A stretch of DNA of 64,000 nucleotides from Silicimonas algicola (GCF_003148765.1 NZ_QGGV01000009.1:1-64000); one strand, 5' to 3'. Counted from the stretch's first letter, positions 1 through 8,977 are shown. Program-made: numbers and translations. The notes: generated from the sequence alone by a model not told the origin.

Positions 1-95
1 TCGCGCCGATCGCGATGGAAGACGGCCTGCGCTTCGCCATCCGCGAAGGCGGCCGCACCGTCGGTTCGGGCGTCGTCTCGAAGATCCTCGCGTAA
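1..95 (+). CDS. tuf: Elongation factor Tu, C-terminal end (partial)
   Basis: Only the last 30 residues are present, reading [20 protein letters not shown] and a short tail to a TAA at 93-95. This matches the beta-barrel domain III end of EF-Tu, the GTPase that delivers aminoacyl-tRNA to the ribosome. The frame enters at base 3; the start lies outside the window. In many proteobacteria tuf directly precedes rpsJ, and here rpsJ follows after 112 bases, which supports the call. Confidence 0.95.
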   Translation, partial: APIAMEDGLRFAIREGGRTVGSGVVSKILA

Positions 96-207
96 GGCTA
101 TCGCATGGGTGTCCCGGACCATGTCCGGGCTCCCTCGCTGACACATGGTTCGACGTGGCGCCCCCGGAGAGGCCGGGGGCTCCACCTCTCAACAGAAGGA
201 AAAGACA

Positions 208-522
208 ATGGCTATCGCCAGTCAGACCATCCGCATCAGGCTGAAGGCCTTCGACTACCGCGTCCTGGATGCCTCGACGCAGGAAATCGTCAATACCGCA
301 AAGCGGACCGGCGCCCAGGTGCGCGGGCCCATCCCGATGCCGAACAAGATCGAGAAGTTCACCGTTCTCCGCGGTCCGCACATCGACAAGAAGTCGCGCG
401 ACCAGTACGAGATCCGGACGCACAAGCGTCTTCTCGACATCATTGACCCGACGCCGCAGACCGTGGACGCGCTGATGAAGCTCGACCTCGCCGCCGGCGT
501 CGACGTCCAGATTTCCGTCTGA
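208..522 (+). CDS. rpsJ: 30S ribosomal protein S10
   Basis: S10 (104 residues; family usually 102-105) sits in the head of the 30S subunit and is also NusE in transcription antitermination. The ATG at 208 is preferred because the product [18 protein letters not shown] aligns with the normal S10 N-terminus; in-frame codons back to 145 would add unrelated residues. An AGAAGGA ribosome-binding site lies just upstream. It is the first gene of an S10-type operon and is followed 13 bases later by rplC. Confidence 0.98.
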   Translation: MAIASQTIRIRLKAFDYRVLDASTQEIVNTAKRTGAQVRGPIPMPNKIEKFTVLRGPHIDKKSRDQYEIRTHKRLLDIIDPTPQTVDALMKLDLAAGVDVQISV

Positions 523-535
523 GGAGGGCACGACC

Positions 536-1420
536 ATGCTGCGCTCCGGCGTTATCGCAAAGAAGGTGGGCATGACCCGCCTGTTCATGGAAGACGGCCG
601 CCAGATCCCGGTGACCGTGCTTCAACTCGACGGTCTCCAGGTCGTCGCCAACCGCACGCCCGAGAAGGACGGCTATTCGGCTGTTCAGCTTGGCGCCGGC
701 ACGGCGAAGGCCAAGCGGACCTCCCAGGCCATGCGCGGCGTCTTTTCCGCCGCCAAGGTCGAGCCCAAGCGCAAGATCGCGGAATTCCGGGTCGATCCGG
801 ACAACCTGATCGACGTGGGCGAGGAGATCACCGCGAACCACTACTTCGAGGGCCAGTTCGTCGACGTGTCCGGCACGTCGATCGGCAAGGGCTTCGCGGG
901 CGCCATGAAGCGGCACAACTTCGGCGGCCTTCGGGCGTCGCACGGCGTGTCGATCAGCCACCGCTCGCACGGCTCGACCGGCCAGTGCCAGGACCCCGGA
1001 CGGGTGTTCAAGGGCAAGAAGATGGCCGGTCACATGGGCGCCGCCCGCGTGACCACGCAGAACCTGCAAGTCGTCCGGACCGACGCCGACCGTGGCCTGA
1101 TCATGGTCAAGGGCGCCGTTCCGGGCTCGAAGGGCGGCTGGGTGACCATCAAGGACGCGGTCAAGAAGCCCGTTCCCGACAACGTGATCCTGCCGGCAGC
1201 ACTGAAGTCCGCCGCTGAGGAAGCTGCGAAGGCCGCCGAGGCCGCCGCAGCAGCGGCTGCCGCCGAAGCCGAAGCCGAGGCCAAGCGCCTGGCCGAGGAG
1301 CAGGCGGCGCAGGAAGCCGCCGCGCTGGCCGATGCCGAAGCCTCGATCGCTTCGGAAAACGACACCGATGACCAGGCTCAGCCCGAGGGCGATGCCGAGA
1401 AGAAGGACGGTGAGGAATGA
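536..1420 (+). CDS. rplC: 50S ribosomal protein L3 with long Ala/Glu-rich tail
   Basis: L3 helps to nucleate 50S assembly near the peptidyl-transferase centre. The conserved body covers about residues 1-215 and includes the internal [20 protein letters not shown] loop. After that comes an unusual tail of about 75 residues, first alanine/glutamate-rich (probable long helix) and then acidic, ending EKKDGEE. The total of 294 residues compares with about 209 in E. coli. Such tails are known from relatives, as far as I recall. The stop overlaps the rplD start in an ATGA, which indicates translational coupling. Confidence 0.97.
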   Translation: MLRSGVIAKKVGMTRLFMEDGRQIPVTVLQLDGLQVVANRTPEKDGYSAVQLGAGTAKAKRTSQAMRGVFSAAKVEPKRKIAEFRVDPDNLIDVGEEITANHYFEGQFVDVSGTSIGKGFAGAMKRHNFGGLRASHGVSISHRSHGSTGQCQDPGRVFKGKKMAGHMGAARVTTQNLQVVRTDADRGLIMVKGAVPGSKGGWVTIKDAVKKPVPDNVILPAALKSAAEEAAKAAEAAAAAAAAEAEAEAKRLAEEQAAQEAAALADAEASIASENDTDDQAQPEGDAEKKDGEE

Positions 1421-2034
1421 AACTCGACGTGATCAAACTGGACGGCGGGAAGGCCGGCTCGGTCGATCTGGGCGATGAGATCTTCGGTCTCGAACCCCGC
1501 GCCGACATCCTTCACCGCGTCGTCCGCTGGCAGCGTGCAAAAGCCCAGCAGGGCACGCACAGCGTGAAGGGCCGGTCCGAGGTCAGCTATTCGACCAAGA
1601 AGATCTATCGCCAGAAGGGTACCGGCGGCGCACGCCACGGCTCGCGCAAGGCGCCGATCTTCCGAAAGGGCGGCGTCTACAAGGGCCCGACCCCGCGCAG
1701 CCATGCTCATGAGCTGACGAAGAAGTTCCGGGTTCTGGGTCTGAAGCACGCGCTGTCGTCGAAGGCCGCGACCGGCAACCTCGTCATCCTCGACGCGGCG
1801 ACGGCCGAGGGCAAGACGGGTGCGCTGGCCAAGCAGGTCCGCGACCTCGGCTGGAAGCGCACGCTGATCATCGATGGGGCCGCAGTGGACGAGGGCTTTG
1901 CCCGCGCCGCCGCCAACCTGAACGGCATCGACGTCCTGCCCATCATGGGCGCGAACGTCTACGACATCCTCCGCAGTGACACGCTGGTGATCACCAAGGC
2001 GGGCGTCGAAGCTCTGGAGGCTCGTCTGAAATGA
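1417..2034 (+). CDS. rplD: 50S ribosomal protein L4
   Basis: L4 (205 residues) lines the nascent-peptide exit tunnel. The basic tunnel loop is visible around residues 45-95 ([20 protein letters not shown] and the following [13 protein letters not shown]). In E. coli, L4 represses its own operon by binding the S10 leader; whether that happens here is not visible. It overlaps rplC by four bases at its start and rplW by four bases at its end. Confidence 0.97.
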   Translation: MKLDVIKLDGGKAGSVDLGDEIFGLEPRADILHRVVRWQRAKAQQGTHSVKGRSEVSYSTKKIYRQKGTGGARHGSRKAPIFRKGGVYKGPTPRSHAHELTKKFRVLGLKHALSSKAATGNLVILDAATAEGKTGALAKQVRDLGWKRTLIIDGAAVDEGFARAAANLNGIDVLPIMGANVYDILRSDTLVITKAGVEALEARLK

Positions 2035-2327
2035 GCGTGAAGACCGAACATTACGACGTGATCCGCAAGCCGTTGATCACCGAGAAATCGACGATGGCGT
2101 CCGAGTACAACGCCGTCGTCTTCGAGGTGGCCATCGACTCGACCAAGCCACAGATCAAGGAGGCTGTCGAAGGTCTCTTCGGTGTGAAGGTGAAAGCCGT
2201 CAACACCTCGATCTCGAAGGGCAAGGTCAAGCGGTTCCGCGGTCGCCTCGGCACCCGGAAGGACGTTAAGAAGGCCTATGTCACGCTCGAAGAGGGCAAC
2301 ACGATCGACGTGACGACCGGTCTCTGA
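2031..2327 (+). CDS. rplW: 50S ribosomal protein L23
   Basis: L23 (98 residues) surrounds the exit tunnel and is the docking site for trigger factor and SRP. The N-terminus [14 protein letters not shown] is the family signature. Its start overlaps the rplD stop (ATGA). It is the last gene before a rho-independent terminator at 2364, so this S10 operon ends here and does not run on into rplB as it does in E. coli. Confidence 0.97.
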   Translation: MSVKTEHYDVIRKPLITEKSTMASEYNAVVFEVAIDSTKPQIKEAVEGLFGVKVKAVNTSISKGKVKRFRGRLGTRKDVKKAYVTLEEGNTIDVTTGL

Positions 2328-2363
2328 GGTTTGGCGGGGAACCTCCGCCAGAGACAATCCCCG

Positions 2364-2393
2364 AGGCCCCGCTCCGGCGGGGCCTTGTCGTTT
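2364..2393 (+). terminator. Rho-independent terminator after rplW
   Basis: A 9-bp perfect stem (2364-2372 with 2377-2385) closes on a TCCG tetraloop and is followed by a short T-rich tail. It lies 36 bases after the rplW stop and between rplW and the converging kinase gene, so it may serve both strands. Confidence 0.85.
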
Positions 2394-2408
2394 GCGCGAG
2401 AGCTCCGG

Positions 2409-4001
2409 CTACTGTCCGATGACGATCCGGCGAGGCATTATGCGCGGCTCGTCCTCCGGGGCGTCTGATGACAGGGCACTGTCCGCGATGCCCGCGAGCG
2501 TCATCCTGAGCTCTTCGGGCGACACCGAGTCGAACAGGAACACGAACCCCGTCAGCACGCAGGCATAGGCCACCACGCGCGTGGGCCAGGGGGCGGTGCG
2601 GCGCGCAGGGCGGTGGTCCGCCCTGTCGGTGGCGGTGCGGAGCGGCGGACCGGACACCGGGCAGTCGGGGTCGGCCGCCGGATCGGGCAGCAGCCCGAGA
2701 TGCGCCTCGCGTTCGCGCAGTTCGCGCTCATTCCGGCGATTGATCCGCTCGATCCAGTTTGTTTCGCTGGTCGTGCGCGCGATCTTGGGCTCAGGACGGC
2801 TGCCCGGCGCGTCGGCACTCCCGACATCCGGGCGGAGGGTATGCGCCGTGACCGATGTCTCGCCGGTCGAGTCGCGGTTGAACTCCTCGACCCAGTCCGG
2901 CTTCGAGGGCTTCTCCGGCGGACGCGGGATGGCGGCAGCGACCTCGATTTGGGCCGTCCGGCCCTTGCTGACTTCCTTGTTGGTTTCCTCGACAAGGCGC
3001 GTGAGCGAGCGTTCGAACGCGAGGCTGACGTCCGTCTTCGACACGCGCGGGACCGACTTCACCAGCACGTCCGACCCTGCAGCGGAGTCCGCGATGAGGC
3101 CCCTCCACTGCGCCGCCGATTTGAGCCGGTCGCTCGGATGGACCTGCATGGCGCGGTCGATGGCCTCGAGGAAGGCGGTGTCATAGCCCGCGACGCGTCC
3201 GGCCAGCGGCTTGCAGGGATCGGACTTGCGGCCCGCCAGTTCGATAAGCCGCATCTGGCTGTGGGGTGGAGGTTCGCCACTGAGAAGGTGATAGAAGCTT
3301 GCCGCCAGCGCATAGAGGTCGCTCGAAGGCGATTGCCGGCTGCCTTCGACATAGAATTCCTGGGGCGAGTAGCCGTCCTTGACGACAAGAAGCGACGACA
3401 CCGCACGGGTCTGCCGGCTTGCCTCGCCGCGCGCTGCGCCGAAGTCGATCAGCACCGGGGCGCCCGACGCTTCGATGATGATGTTGTCGGGCGAGATGTC
3501 ACGGTGCAGAAGATCCAGCGTGTGGACCTCTTCGACGGCGTCGAGGAGCTTCAGCAGGATGTCGCGTATGCGCGCGGGCGACAGATCCGGGCCATCCGGG
3601 TGGATGAAATCGGCCAGCTCCGCGCCCTCGATCAGGTCGAGCACCATGTAGGCGGTGCCGAACTCCTCGAACGCGCCGTGGACGCCCACGATGTTCGGGT
3701 GCCGCAACCGGGCAAGGCTTCGCGCCTCGCGCATGAACATGGACACGATCTGGTGGAAAGGCTGCGCATAGGAGTGACTGCGCACGACGACCGAATTCCG
3801 CTCGCGCATGCAGAAGTCGTAGGGGAAGCACTCTTTGAGAACGACCGTTCGCCCGAGAACGTTGTCCTGGGCGGTATATGTTATCCCAAAGCCACCGGCA
3901 CCGAGATGCCCTTTAATCGTGAACTGACCATCTGATAACACCGCGCCTACTGGCAGCGCATACTCGGCGAAGGCGGCCTCCGTGGCTGCGTTGGCGACCA
4001 T
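2409..4001 (-). CDS. Serine/threonine protein kinase with C-terminal membrane segment
   Basis: This Hanks-type kinase of 530 residues is inserted on the opposite strand between rplW and rplB. With the start at 4001, the order is glycine loop GHLGAGGFG at 31-39, ATP-binding Lys56 (VVLK), catalytic HRD at 166-168 and DFG at 186-188, so all key catalytic residues are present. The kinase domain runs to about 310. A proline- and charge-rich linker follows, then one hydrophobic segment near 476-492, so the kinase domain is probably cytoplasmic and tethered. An in-frame start at 4208 is possible, but it would read through a terminator-like hairpin and add low-complexity basic sequence. The beginning (LPVGAVLSDGQFTIKGHLGA) resembles PpkA-like kinases. 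The substrate is unknown. Confidence 0.9.
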   Translation of the reverse strand: MVANAATEAAFAEYALPVGAVLSDGQFTIKGHLGAGGFGITYTAQDNVLGRTVVLKECFPYDFCMRERNSVVVRSHSYAQPFHQIVSMFMREARSLARLRHPNIVGVHGAFEEFGTAYMVLDLIEGAELADFIHPDGPDLSPARIRDILLKLLDAVEEVHTLDLLHRDISPDNIIIEASGAPVLIDFGAARGEASRQTRAVSSLLVVKDGYSPQEFYVEGSRQSPSSDLYALAASFYHLLSGEPPPHSQMRLIELAGRKSDPCKPLAGRVAGYDTAFLEAIDRAMQVHPSDRLKSAAQWRGLIADSAAGSDVLVKSVPRVSKTDVSLAFERSLTRLVEETNKEVSKGRTAQIEVAAAIPRPPEKPSKPDWVEEFNRDSTGETSVTAHTLRPDVGSADAPGSRPEPKIARTTSETNWIERINRRNERELREREAHLGLLPDPAADPDCPVSGPPLRTATDRADHRPARRTAPWPTRVVAYACVLTGFVFLFDSVSPEELRMTLAGIADSALSSDAPEDEPRIMPRRIVIGQ

Positions 4002-4312
4002 GCCAGTCAACACCCCGAGGTCCGATTGTCCTTTCCGAGTCTTTTCGTCCGAAAATGTGACTTCATTGAGATGATTGTGGGACGAAGATGCGGAGTGACG
4101 CCTGCGCCGGCGGCTCTTGCCACCCATCCCCATCCCTGCTACCCACCCGCATCTCAAGTCGCCCCGGATTCGTCCGGGGTGCGCTTTTTTGGGGAAACCC
4201 AATCTCAACCGGGGACCTACGGGGCCCTATACCCCGGCCCGCCCGACTTAGACCGGTGGGCCCATACATAGCGGGGCGCCAAGCCCTGCAAAGCTGACGG
4301 AAGACAGAAAGC
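4002..4312. promoter_or_regulatory. Divergent intergenic region between kinase and rplB
   Basis: This 311-base stretch has no convincing gene. It must hold the promoters for the reverse-strand kinase and for the second part of the S10 cluster beginning at rplB, but no clear -35/-10 pair could be assigned. It contains a strong hairpin with a T-run, listed separately. The rplB ribosome-binding site is a GGAAGACAG-like run just before the ATG at 4313. Confidence 0.45.
4162..4190 (+). terminator. Terminator-like hairpin in the rplB leader
   Basis: A perfect 7-bp stem CCCCGGA / TCCGGGG (4162-4168 with 4173-4179) closes on TTCG and is followed, four bases on, by GC and six Ts (4185-4190). By structure this is an intrinsic terminator reading in the + direction, yet no + strand gene ends just before it; rplW is already terminated at 2364. 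It could attenuate the rplB transcript or end an unseen small RNA. Confidence 0.6.
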
Positions 4313-5152
4313 ATGGCACTCAAGTCGTATAAACCGACGACGCCTGGCCAGCGCGGGCTGGTTCTGATCGACCGTTCGGAGCTTTGGAAAGGACGCCCGG
4401 TCAAGGCCCTCACCGAGGGACTGACCAAGAAAGGCGGCCGGAACAACACCGGACGGATCACGATGCGCCGCAAAGGCGGCGGGGCGAAGCGGCTGTACCG
4501 CATCGTCGACTTCAAGCGTGGCAAGCGCGACATGGACGCCGTCGTGGCGCGGATCGAATACGATCCCAACCGCACCGCCTTCATCGCGCTGATCCAGTAC
4601 ACCGACGGTGAGCAAGCCTATATCCTCGCGCCGCAGCGCCTGGGCGTCGGCGACAAGATCGTCGCGGGCGTCAAGGTCGACGTGAAGCCTGGCAACGCGA
4701 TGCCCTTCACCGGAATGCCCATCGGCACCATCGTCCACAACATCGAGCTGAAGCCCGGCAAGGGCGGCCAGATCGCGCGCGCCGCGGGCACCTACGCCCA
4801 GTTCGTCGGCCGTGACGGCGGCTATGCCCAGATCCGGCTCTCCTCGGGCGAGCTTCGCCTCGTGCGCCAGGAATGCATGGCGACCGTGGGCGCGGTGTCG
4901 AACCCCGACAACTCGAACCAGAACCTCGGCAAGGCCGGACGCAACCGCCACTACGGCAAGCGTCCCTCGGTCCGCGGTGTCGCGATGAACCCGATCGACC
5001 ACCCGCACGGCGGCGGCGAAGGCCGCACCTCGGGCGGCCGGACGCCGGTCACGCCCTGGGGCAAGGACACCAAGGGCCGCAAGACCCGGAACAAGAACAA
5101 GGCGTCGCAGAAGCTGATCATCCGCTCGCGCAATGCCAGGAAAGGCCGCTAA
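4313..5152 (+). CDS. rplB: 50S ribosomal protein L2
   Basis: L2 (279 residues, usual length about 275) is needed for subunit association and peptidyl transfer. The C-terminal signature [20 protein letters not shown], containing the conserved histidine implicated in activity, is intact near residues 229-248. It starts a fresh transcription unit after the kinase insertion and is followed three bases later by rpsS. Confidence 0.98.
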   Translation: MALKSYKPTTPGQRGLVLIDRSELWKGRPVKALTEGLTKKGGRNNTGRITMRRKGGGAKRLYRIVDFKRGKRDMDAVVARIEYDPNRTAFIALIQYTDGEQAYILAPQRLGVGDKIVAGVKVDVKPGNAMPFTGMPIGTIVHNIELKPGKGGQIARAAGTYAQFVGRDGGYAQIRLSSGELRLVRQECMATVGAVSNPDNSNQNLGKAGRNRHYGKRPSVRGVAMNPIDHPHGGGEGRTSGGRTPVTPWGKDTKGRKTRNKNKASQKLIIRSRNARKGR

Positions 5153-5155
5153 TCC

Positions 5156-5434
5156 ATGTCACGTTCTGTTTGGAAGGGCCCCTTCGTCGACGCCTACGTG
5201 CTGAAGAAAGCCGAGAAGTCGCGGGAATCGGGCCGCAATGAAGTCATCAAGATTTGGTCGCGCCGTTCGACCATCCTGCCGCAATTCGTCGGCCTCACCT
5301 TCGGCGTCTACAATGGCCAGAAGCACATCCCGGTGAACGTCTCCGAGGACATGATTGGCCAGAAGTTCGGTGAATACGCGCCGACGCGGACCTACTACGG
5401 TCACGCGGCCGACAAGAAAGCGAAGAGGAAGTAA
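5156..5434 (+). CDS. rpsS: 30S ribosomal protein S19
   Basis: S19 (92 residues) forms a complex with S13 in the head of the 30S subunit. The N-terminus [12 protein letters not shown] and the internal [19 protein letters not shown] are typical. It lies between rplB (3-base gap) and rplV (3-base gap) in an unbroken run. Confidence 0.98.
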   Translation: MSRSVWKGPFVDAYVLKKAEKSRESGRNEVIKIWSRRSTILPQFVGLTFGVYNGQKHIPVNVSEDMIGQKFGEYAPTRTYYGHAADKKAKRK

Positions 5435-5437
5435 GCC

Positions 5438-5818
5438 ATGAGCAAGGAAAAGAATCCTCGCCGCGTGGCGGACAACGAGGCGATGGCGAAGACGCGCATG
5501 CTGCGCACCTCGCCGCAGAAGCTGAACCTGGTGGCGGCGATGATCCGCGGCAAGAAGGTGGAAAAGGCCCTGTCGGACCTGACCTTCTCGAAGCGCCGCA
5601 TCGCGGGCGACGTGAAGAAGTGCCTTCAGTCCGCCATCGCCAACGCCGAGAACAACCACAACCTGGACGTGGACGAGCTGGTCGTGGCGGAAGCCTACGT
5701 CGGCAAGAACCTCGTGATGAAGCGCGGCCGTCCGCGGGCGCGGGGCCGGTTCGGCCGGATCAACAAGCCGTTCTCTGAACTCACCATCAAGGTCCGCCAG
5801 GTCGAGGAGCAAGCCTAA
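5438..5818 (+). CDS. rplV: 50S ribosomal protein L22
   Basis: L22 (126 residues) contributes a beta-hairpin to the exit tunnel; the loop with [16 protein letters not shown] is visible near residues 96-111. It is about 16 residues longer at the N-terminus than the E. coli protein ([20 protein letters not shown]), which is common in alphaproteobacteria. Its stop shares one base with the rpsC start at 5818. Confidence 0.97.
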   Translation: MSKEKNPRRVADNEAMAKTRMLRTSPQKLNLVAAMIRGKKVEKALSDLTFSKRRIAGDVKKCLQSAIANAENNHNLDVDELVVAEAYVGKNLVMKRGRPRARGRFGRINKPFSELTIKVRQVEEQA

Positions 5819-6540
5819 TGGGTCACAAGGTAAACCCCGTCGGGATGCGGCTTCAGGTCAACCGGACCTGGGACAGCCGCTGGTACGCCGACACGAAGGA
5901 ATACGGCGATCTTCTTCTTGAGGACATCGCCATGCGCAAGTTCATCAAGGAAGAGTGCAAGCAGGCCGGCATCAGCCGCGTGATCATCGAACGTCCGCAC
6001 CGCAAGTGCCGCGTCACGATCCACACGGCCCGCCCGGGCGTCATCATCGGCAAGAAGGGCGCGGACATCGAGACGCTCCGCAAGAAGCTTGCCAAGATGA
6101 CCGACAGCGACCTGCACCTGAACATCGTCGAGGTCCGGAAGCCCGAACTCGATTCCGCGCTGGTGGCCGAATCCATCGCCCAGCAGCTCGAGCGTCGCGT
6201 GTCTTTCCGCCGCGCGATGAAGCGGTCGGTGCAGAACGCGATGCGCATGGGTGCCCTCGGCATTCGCGTCAACGTCGCGGGCCGCCTCGGCGGCGCCGAG
6301 ATCGCGCGGACCGAATGGTACCGCGAGGGTCGCGTGCCGCTGCACACGCTGCGCGCCGACATCGACTATGCCCTTGCCGAGGCGAAGACGCCTTACGGCA
6401 TCATCGGAATCAAGGTCTGGATCTTCAAGGGCGAGATCATGGACCACGATCCGCAGGCCCGCGACCGGCGCCAGCAGGAGTTGCAGGAGGGCCCCGCCCC
6501 CCGTGGCGCCGGCGGCGGACGTCGCGACCGCGACCGCTAG
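5818..6540 (+). CDS. rpsC: 30S ribosomal protein S3
   Basis: S3 (240 residues) lies at the mRNA entry channel. The KH-type RNA-binding motif with [18 protein letters not shown] is at about residues 73-90. The C-terminus carries a low-complexity Gly/Arg-rich tail ([11 protein letters not shown]) typical of this lineage. It overlaps the end of rplV by one base and precedes rplP by 13 bases. Confidence 0.98.
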   Translation: MGHKVNPVGMRLQVNRTWDSRWYADTKEYGDLLLEDIAMRKFIKEECKQAGISRVIIERPHRKCRVTIHTARPGVIIGKKGADIETLRKKLAKMTDSDLHLNIVEVRKPELDSALVAESIAQQLERRVSFRRAMKRSVQNAMRMGALGIRVNVAGRLGGAEIARTEWYREGRVPLHTLRADIDYALAEAKTPYGIIGIKVWIFKGEIMDHDPQARDRRQQELQEGPAPRGAGGGRRDRDR

Positions 6541-6553
6541 GGAGTGAAAGAAG

Positions 6554-6967
6554 ATGCTGCAACCAAAGCGCACCAAGTTCCGCAAGGCCCACAAGGGCCG
6601 CATCCACGGCGAGGCCAAGGGCGGGTCTGACCTGTCCTTCGGCACCTACGGCCTGAAGGCTCTCGAGCCCGAGCGGGTCACAGCCCGCCAGATCGAAGCC
6701 GCGCGCCGCGCCATGACGCGTCACATGAAGCGTCAGGGCAAGGTCTGGATCCGGATCTTCCCCGACACCCCGATCTCGGCCAAGCCGATCGAGGTCCGGA
6801 TGGGCAAGGGCAAGGGCTCGGTCGACCGCTGGGCCTGCAAGGTCAAGCCGGGCCGCGTCATGTTCGAACTCGACGGCGTCAACGACGCCATCGCGCGCGA
6901 AGCCCTGCGCCTCGCCGCGATGAAGCTGCCGATCAAGACCAGGACGATCGCTCGGGAAGACTGGTGA
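6554..6967 (+). CDS. rplP: 50S ribosomal protein L16
   Basis: L16 (137 residues) organises the A-site side of the 50S subunit. The N-terminus [19 protein letters not shown] and the signature [20 protein letters not shown] are both present. Unlike in E. coli, rpmC does not follow directly: hairpins, a terminator and two unrelated genes come between. Confidence 0.98.
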   Translation: MLQPKRTKFRKAHKGRIHGEAKGGSDLSFGTYGLKALEPERVTARQIEAARRAMTRHMKRQGKVWIRIFPDTPISAKPIEVRMGKGKGSVDRWACKVKPGRVMFELDGVNDAIAREALRLAAMKLPIKTRTIAREDW

Positions 6968-7018
6968 CGGCGGCTTCGCCGCCGCATGCGGTGTAGCGAG
7001 AAATCGAAGATTTCTCGC
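6968..7018. repeat. Tandem hairpins, REP-like palindrome
   Basis: Directly after rplP lie two perfect inverted repeats. The first is CGGCGG with a CTTCG loop at 6968-6984; the second has a 10-bp stem GCGAGAAATC / GATTTCTCGC (6996-7005, 7009-7018) closing on GAA. Neither has a T-run. The second resembles intergenic palindromes that I believe recur in Rhodobacteraceae genomes; this is from memory and not checked. Confidence 0.5.
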
Positions 7019-7046
7019 GGGCCGCACCCGGTTGAGGAAGAATGGC

Positions 7047-7076
7047 AGGGCGGGGTTCACCCCGCCCTTTCCTTTT
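7047..7076 (+). terminator. Rho-independent terminator after rplP
   Basis: A perfect 9-bp stem AGGGCGGGG / CCCCGCCCT (7047-7055, 7060-7068) with a TTCA loop is followed by TTCCTTTT. It ends the rplB-rplP transcript. Confidence 0.88.
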
Positions 7077-7198
7077 GGCGTGAGGGATTCATCCCTCGAG
7101 ATTCCCGAACGATCGAGAAACATGTATTGTCACATGATGTTCGATCCAGCCGCGGTCCTTGTTGAGGTCCTGGATCCTGTGGATAAGGAGCAGGGCCA

Positions 7199-7657
7199 TT
7201 GAACCCAAAGATACTTTTCGCGCTGGCTCTTATCGCCCTGCTACCCGCTGCTGGCACTCTGTCGGCGCTTTCACCAAGCCTCAAGGAGACGAGTGCGACT
7301 GGCATCCCCATGGATGCCGAGGAGTACAGGTCCGTCACGAGCGACCGGCAGGTGCAGGACCTTGTTGAAAGGGAAATTCTACGTCGAGCAGCCAGTGCCC
7401 GTGATTTCAATGCAGATCAACTCGCTTCGGACTTTGAGGGCCTTGGCGATGATTTCAGCACGATAAGTGTGGAGGGCGGAGGGCCTGATGGCAGAGATGG
7501 ATTGGTGTTTAAGGTCGACAACTCAGATCGCCTGATCGGGTTAGTTCGCGTTCCTGGCGGGCCGGACGGGACTTTCAGGGCAATAATAGCATACGATGAA
7601 GATAAAGTTATGATGATTAATATAGACGGGATGTGGCGTTCGCTGAAATTCGACTAG
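7199..7657 (+). CDS. Small secreted hypothetical protein
   Basis: This 152-residue protein has a clear signal peptide (NPKILFALALIALLPAAGTL) and no recognised domain. The TTG at 7199 is chosen because a strong AAGGAG lies eight bases upstream and no ATG in frame gives the signal sequence. The last third is markedly richer in A and T than the ribosomal genes around it (for example the run near 7585-7625), which hints at later acquisition. The mature part is acidic and soluble, ending WRSLKFD. Function is unknown. Confidence 0.7.
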   Translation: MNPKILFALALIALLPAAGTLSALSPSLKETSATGIPMDAEEYRSVTSDRQVQDLVEREILRRAASARDFNADQLASDFEGLGDDFSTISVEGGGPDGRDGLVFKVDNSDRLIGLVRVPGGPDGTFRAIIAYDEDKVMMINIDGMWRSLKFD

Positions 7658-7779
7658 CAGGATGGATCGCCCAGGCACTTTGCCATAACACCGGATATCA
7701 GCACATCGCGGGACAAGGTGGCTACGACGACTTAGGCGAAGGTACTGTCAACGCACCCGAGGTCTGCTAAACCCGGCCC

Positions 7780-8388
7780 ATGACCACCCGCAGCCTCTTC
7801 GCCACCCGCCTCTACCATTCCCGCCTGACCGGCATCGACCCGGCCGAGCTGGAAGCCTCCTGCCTCTCCATCGCAGGCGACGACGAGGCCGGCCAGGCGT
7901 GGTGCGAGGCCGAGGGCTATCCCGGCTACACCAGCTACGCGAGCCTCAGCGACCTTCCCTGGCGCTTCCCGATCTTCGCCGACGTGGTCAAGGACCTCGA
8001 CCGCCACGTCGCGGTTTTCGCCGAGGAACTGGCCTTCGACCTCGGCGGCGGCAAGCTGGTGCTCGAGGATATCTGGATCAACATCCTGCCCGAGGGCGGC
8101 ATCCACACCGCGCACATCCACCCGCACAGCGTCATCTCGGGCACGACCTATGTCGCCATGCCCGAGGGCGCCTCCGCTCTGAAATTGGAGGACCCGCGCC
8201 TGCCGATGATGATGGCGGCTCCGCCCCGCCGGAAGGACGCGCCCGAGGACCTGAAGACCTTCGTCTACGTCAGGCCGCAGGTCGGCGACGTCCTCCTCTG
8301 GGAAAGCTGGCTGCGCCACGAGGTGCCGATGAACATGTCCGAGGACGAGCGCATCAGCGTCAGCTTCAACTACCGCTGGGACAGCTAG
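7780..8388 (+). CDS. Putative 2OG-Fe(II) oxygenase family protein
   Basis: This 202-residue protein resembles the TIGR02466 / 2OG-Fe(II) oxygenase_5 group of uncharacterised dioxygenase-like proteins. The expected metal-binding pieces are visible: HTAHIHPHSVISGTTYV near residues 108-124 and a late RHEVPMN followed by ERISVSFNYRW at the end. The substrate is unknown. It sits between the secreted protein at 7199 and rpmC, inside what is a continuous ribosomal operon in other bacteria, and has about 140 bases of spacer before rpmC. Confidence 0.75.
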   Translation: MTTRSLFATRLYHSRLTGIDPAELEASCLSIAGDDEAGQAWCEAEGYPGYTSYASLSDLPWRFPIFADVVKDLDRHVAVFAEELAFDLGGGKLVLEDIWINILPEGGIHTAHIHPHSVISGTTYVAMPEGASALKLEDPRLPMMMAAPPRRKDAPEDLKTFVYVRPQVGDVLLWESWLRHEVPMNMSEDERISVSFNYRWDS

Positions 8389-8532
8389 GCGTAACGCCCT
8401 TCGCAAAAGCGCGAAACAGGGCTTGCCTTCCAAGACGATGCCCTTTAGACGGCAGCCTTCACCTAAGGACCTCCACCGGAATCGGGGTGACGCGGACAGC
8501 GGCCCGCCGGTGATGTTGAAAGGAAGAAGGCG

Positions 8533-8742
8533 ATGAACGCCAAGGAACTGCGGGACAAGACTCCCGACCAGCTTCGCGACGAGTTGGCCAAACTGAAGAA
8601 GGAGGCGTTCAACCTCCGCTTCCAGCAGGCCACCAACCAGCTCGAAAGCACCGCGCGGATGCGCCAGGTGCGCCGCAACGTTGCGCGCGTGAAGACCATA
8701 CTGAACCAGAAGGCGGCCGCAGCCGCCGCGTCGGAGGCCTGA
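8533..8742 (+). CDS. rpmC: 50S ribosomal protein L29
   Basis: L29 (69 residues) is a small helical hairpin near the tunnel exit. [31 protein letters not shown] is the typical beginning, with a short Ala-rich end. A GAAAGGAAGAAGG ribosome-binding run lies just before the ATG. It opens the spc-like half of the cluster and is followed four bases later by rpsQ. Confidence 0.97.
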   Translation: MNAKELRDKTPDQLRDELAKLKKEAFNLRFQQATNQLESTARMRQVRRNVARVKTILNQKAAAAAASEA

Positions 8743-8746
8743 GCCC

Positions 8747-8977
8747 ATGCCCAAGCGTATCCTTCAAGGCGTCGTCACCTCGAACGCCAACGCCCAGACC
8801 GTCACCGTGTCGGTCGAGCGTCGCTTCAAGCATCCGCTCCTCCACAAGACGGTCCGGAAATCCAAGAAGTATCGCGCACACGACGCGAATGACCAATTCA
8901 AGGTGGGCGACATGGTTCGCATCCAGGAATGTGCCCCCATCTCGAAGACCAAGCGCTGGGAGGTGATCGCCGAATAA
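8747..8977 (+). CDS. rpsQ: 30S ribosomal protein S17
   Basis: S17 (76 residues) is an OB-fold protein that binds 16S rRNA early in assembly. [19 protein letters not shown] and the later KRWEVIAE end are characteristic. The spacer to rplN is 78 bases, longer than elsewhere in the run. Confidence 0.97.
   Translation: MPKRILQGVVTSNANAQTVTVSVERRFKHPLLHKTVRKSKKYRAHDANDQFKVGDMVRIQECAPISKTKRWEVIAE

Noticed and set aside
1216-1335. Low-complexity repeat in rplC as a possible tandem repeat array
   Set aside because: The GCC/GAG-rich bases encode the Ala/Glu tail of L3 without exact repeat units; no separate repeat element is supported.
4002-4208. N-terminal extension of the kinase to 4208
   Set aside because: The added 69 residues are basic low-complexity sequence that runs antisense through a terminator hairpin; the kinase-like sequence starts just after the ATG at 4001.
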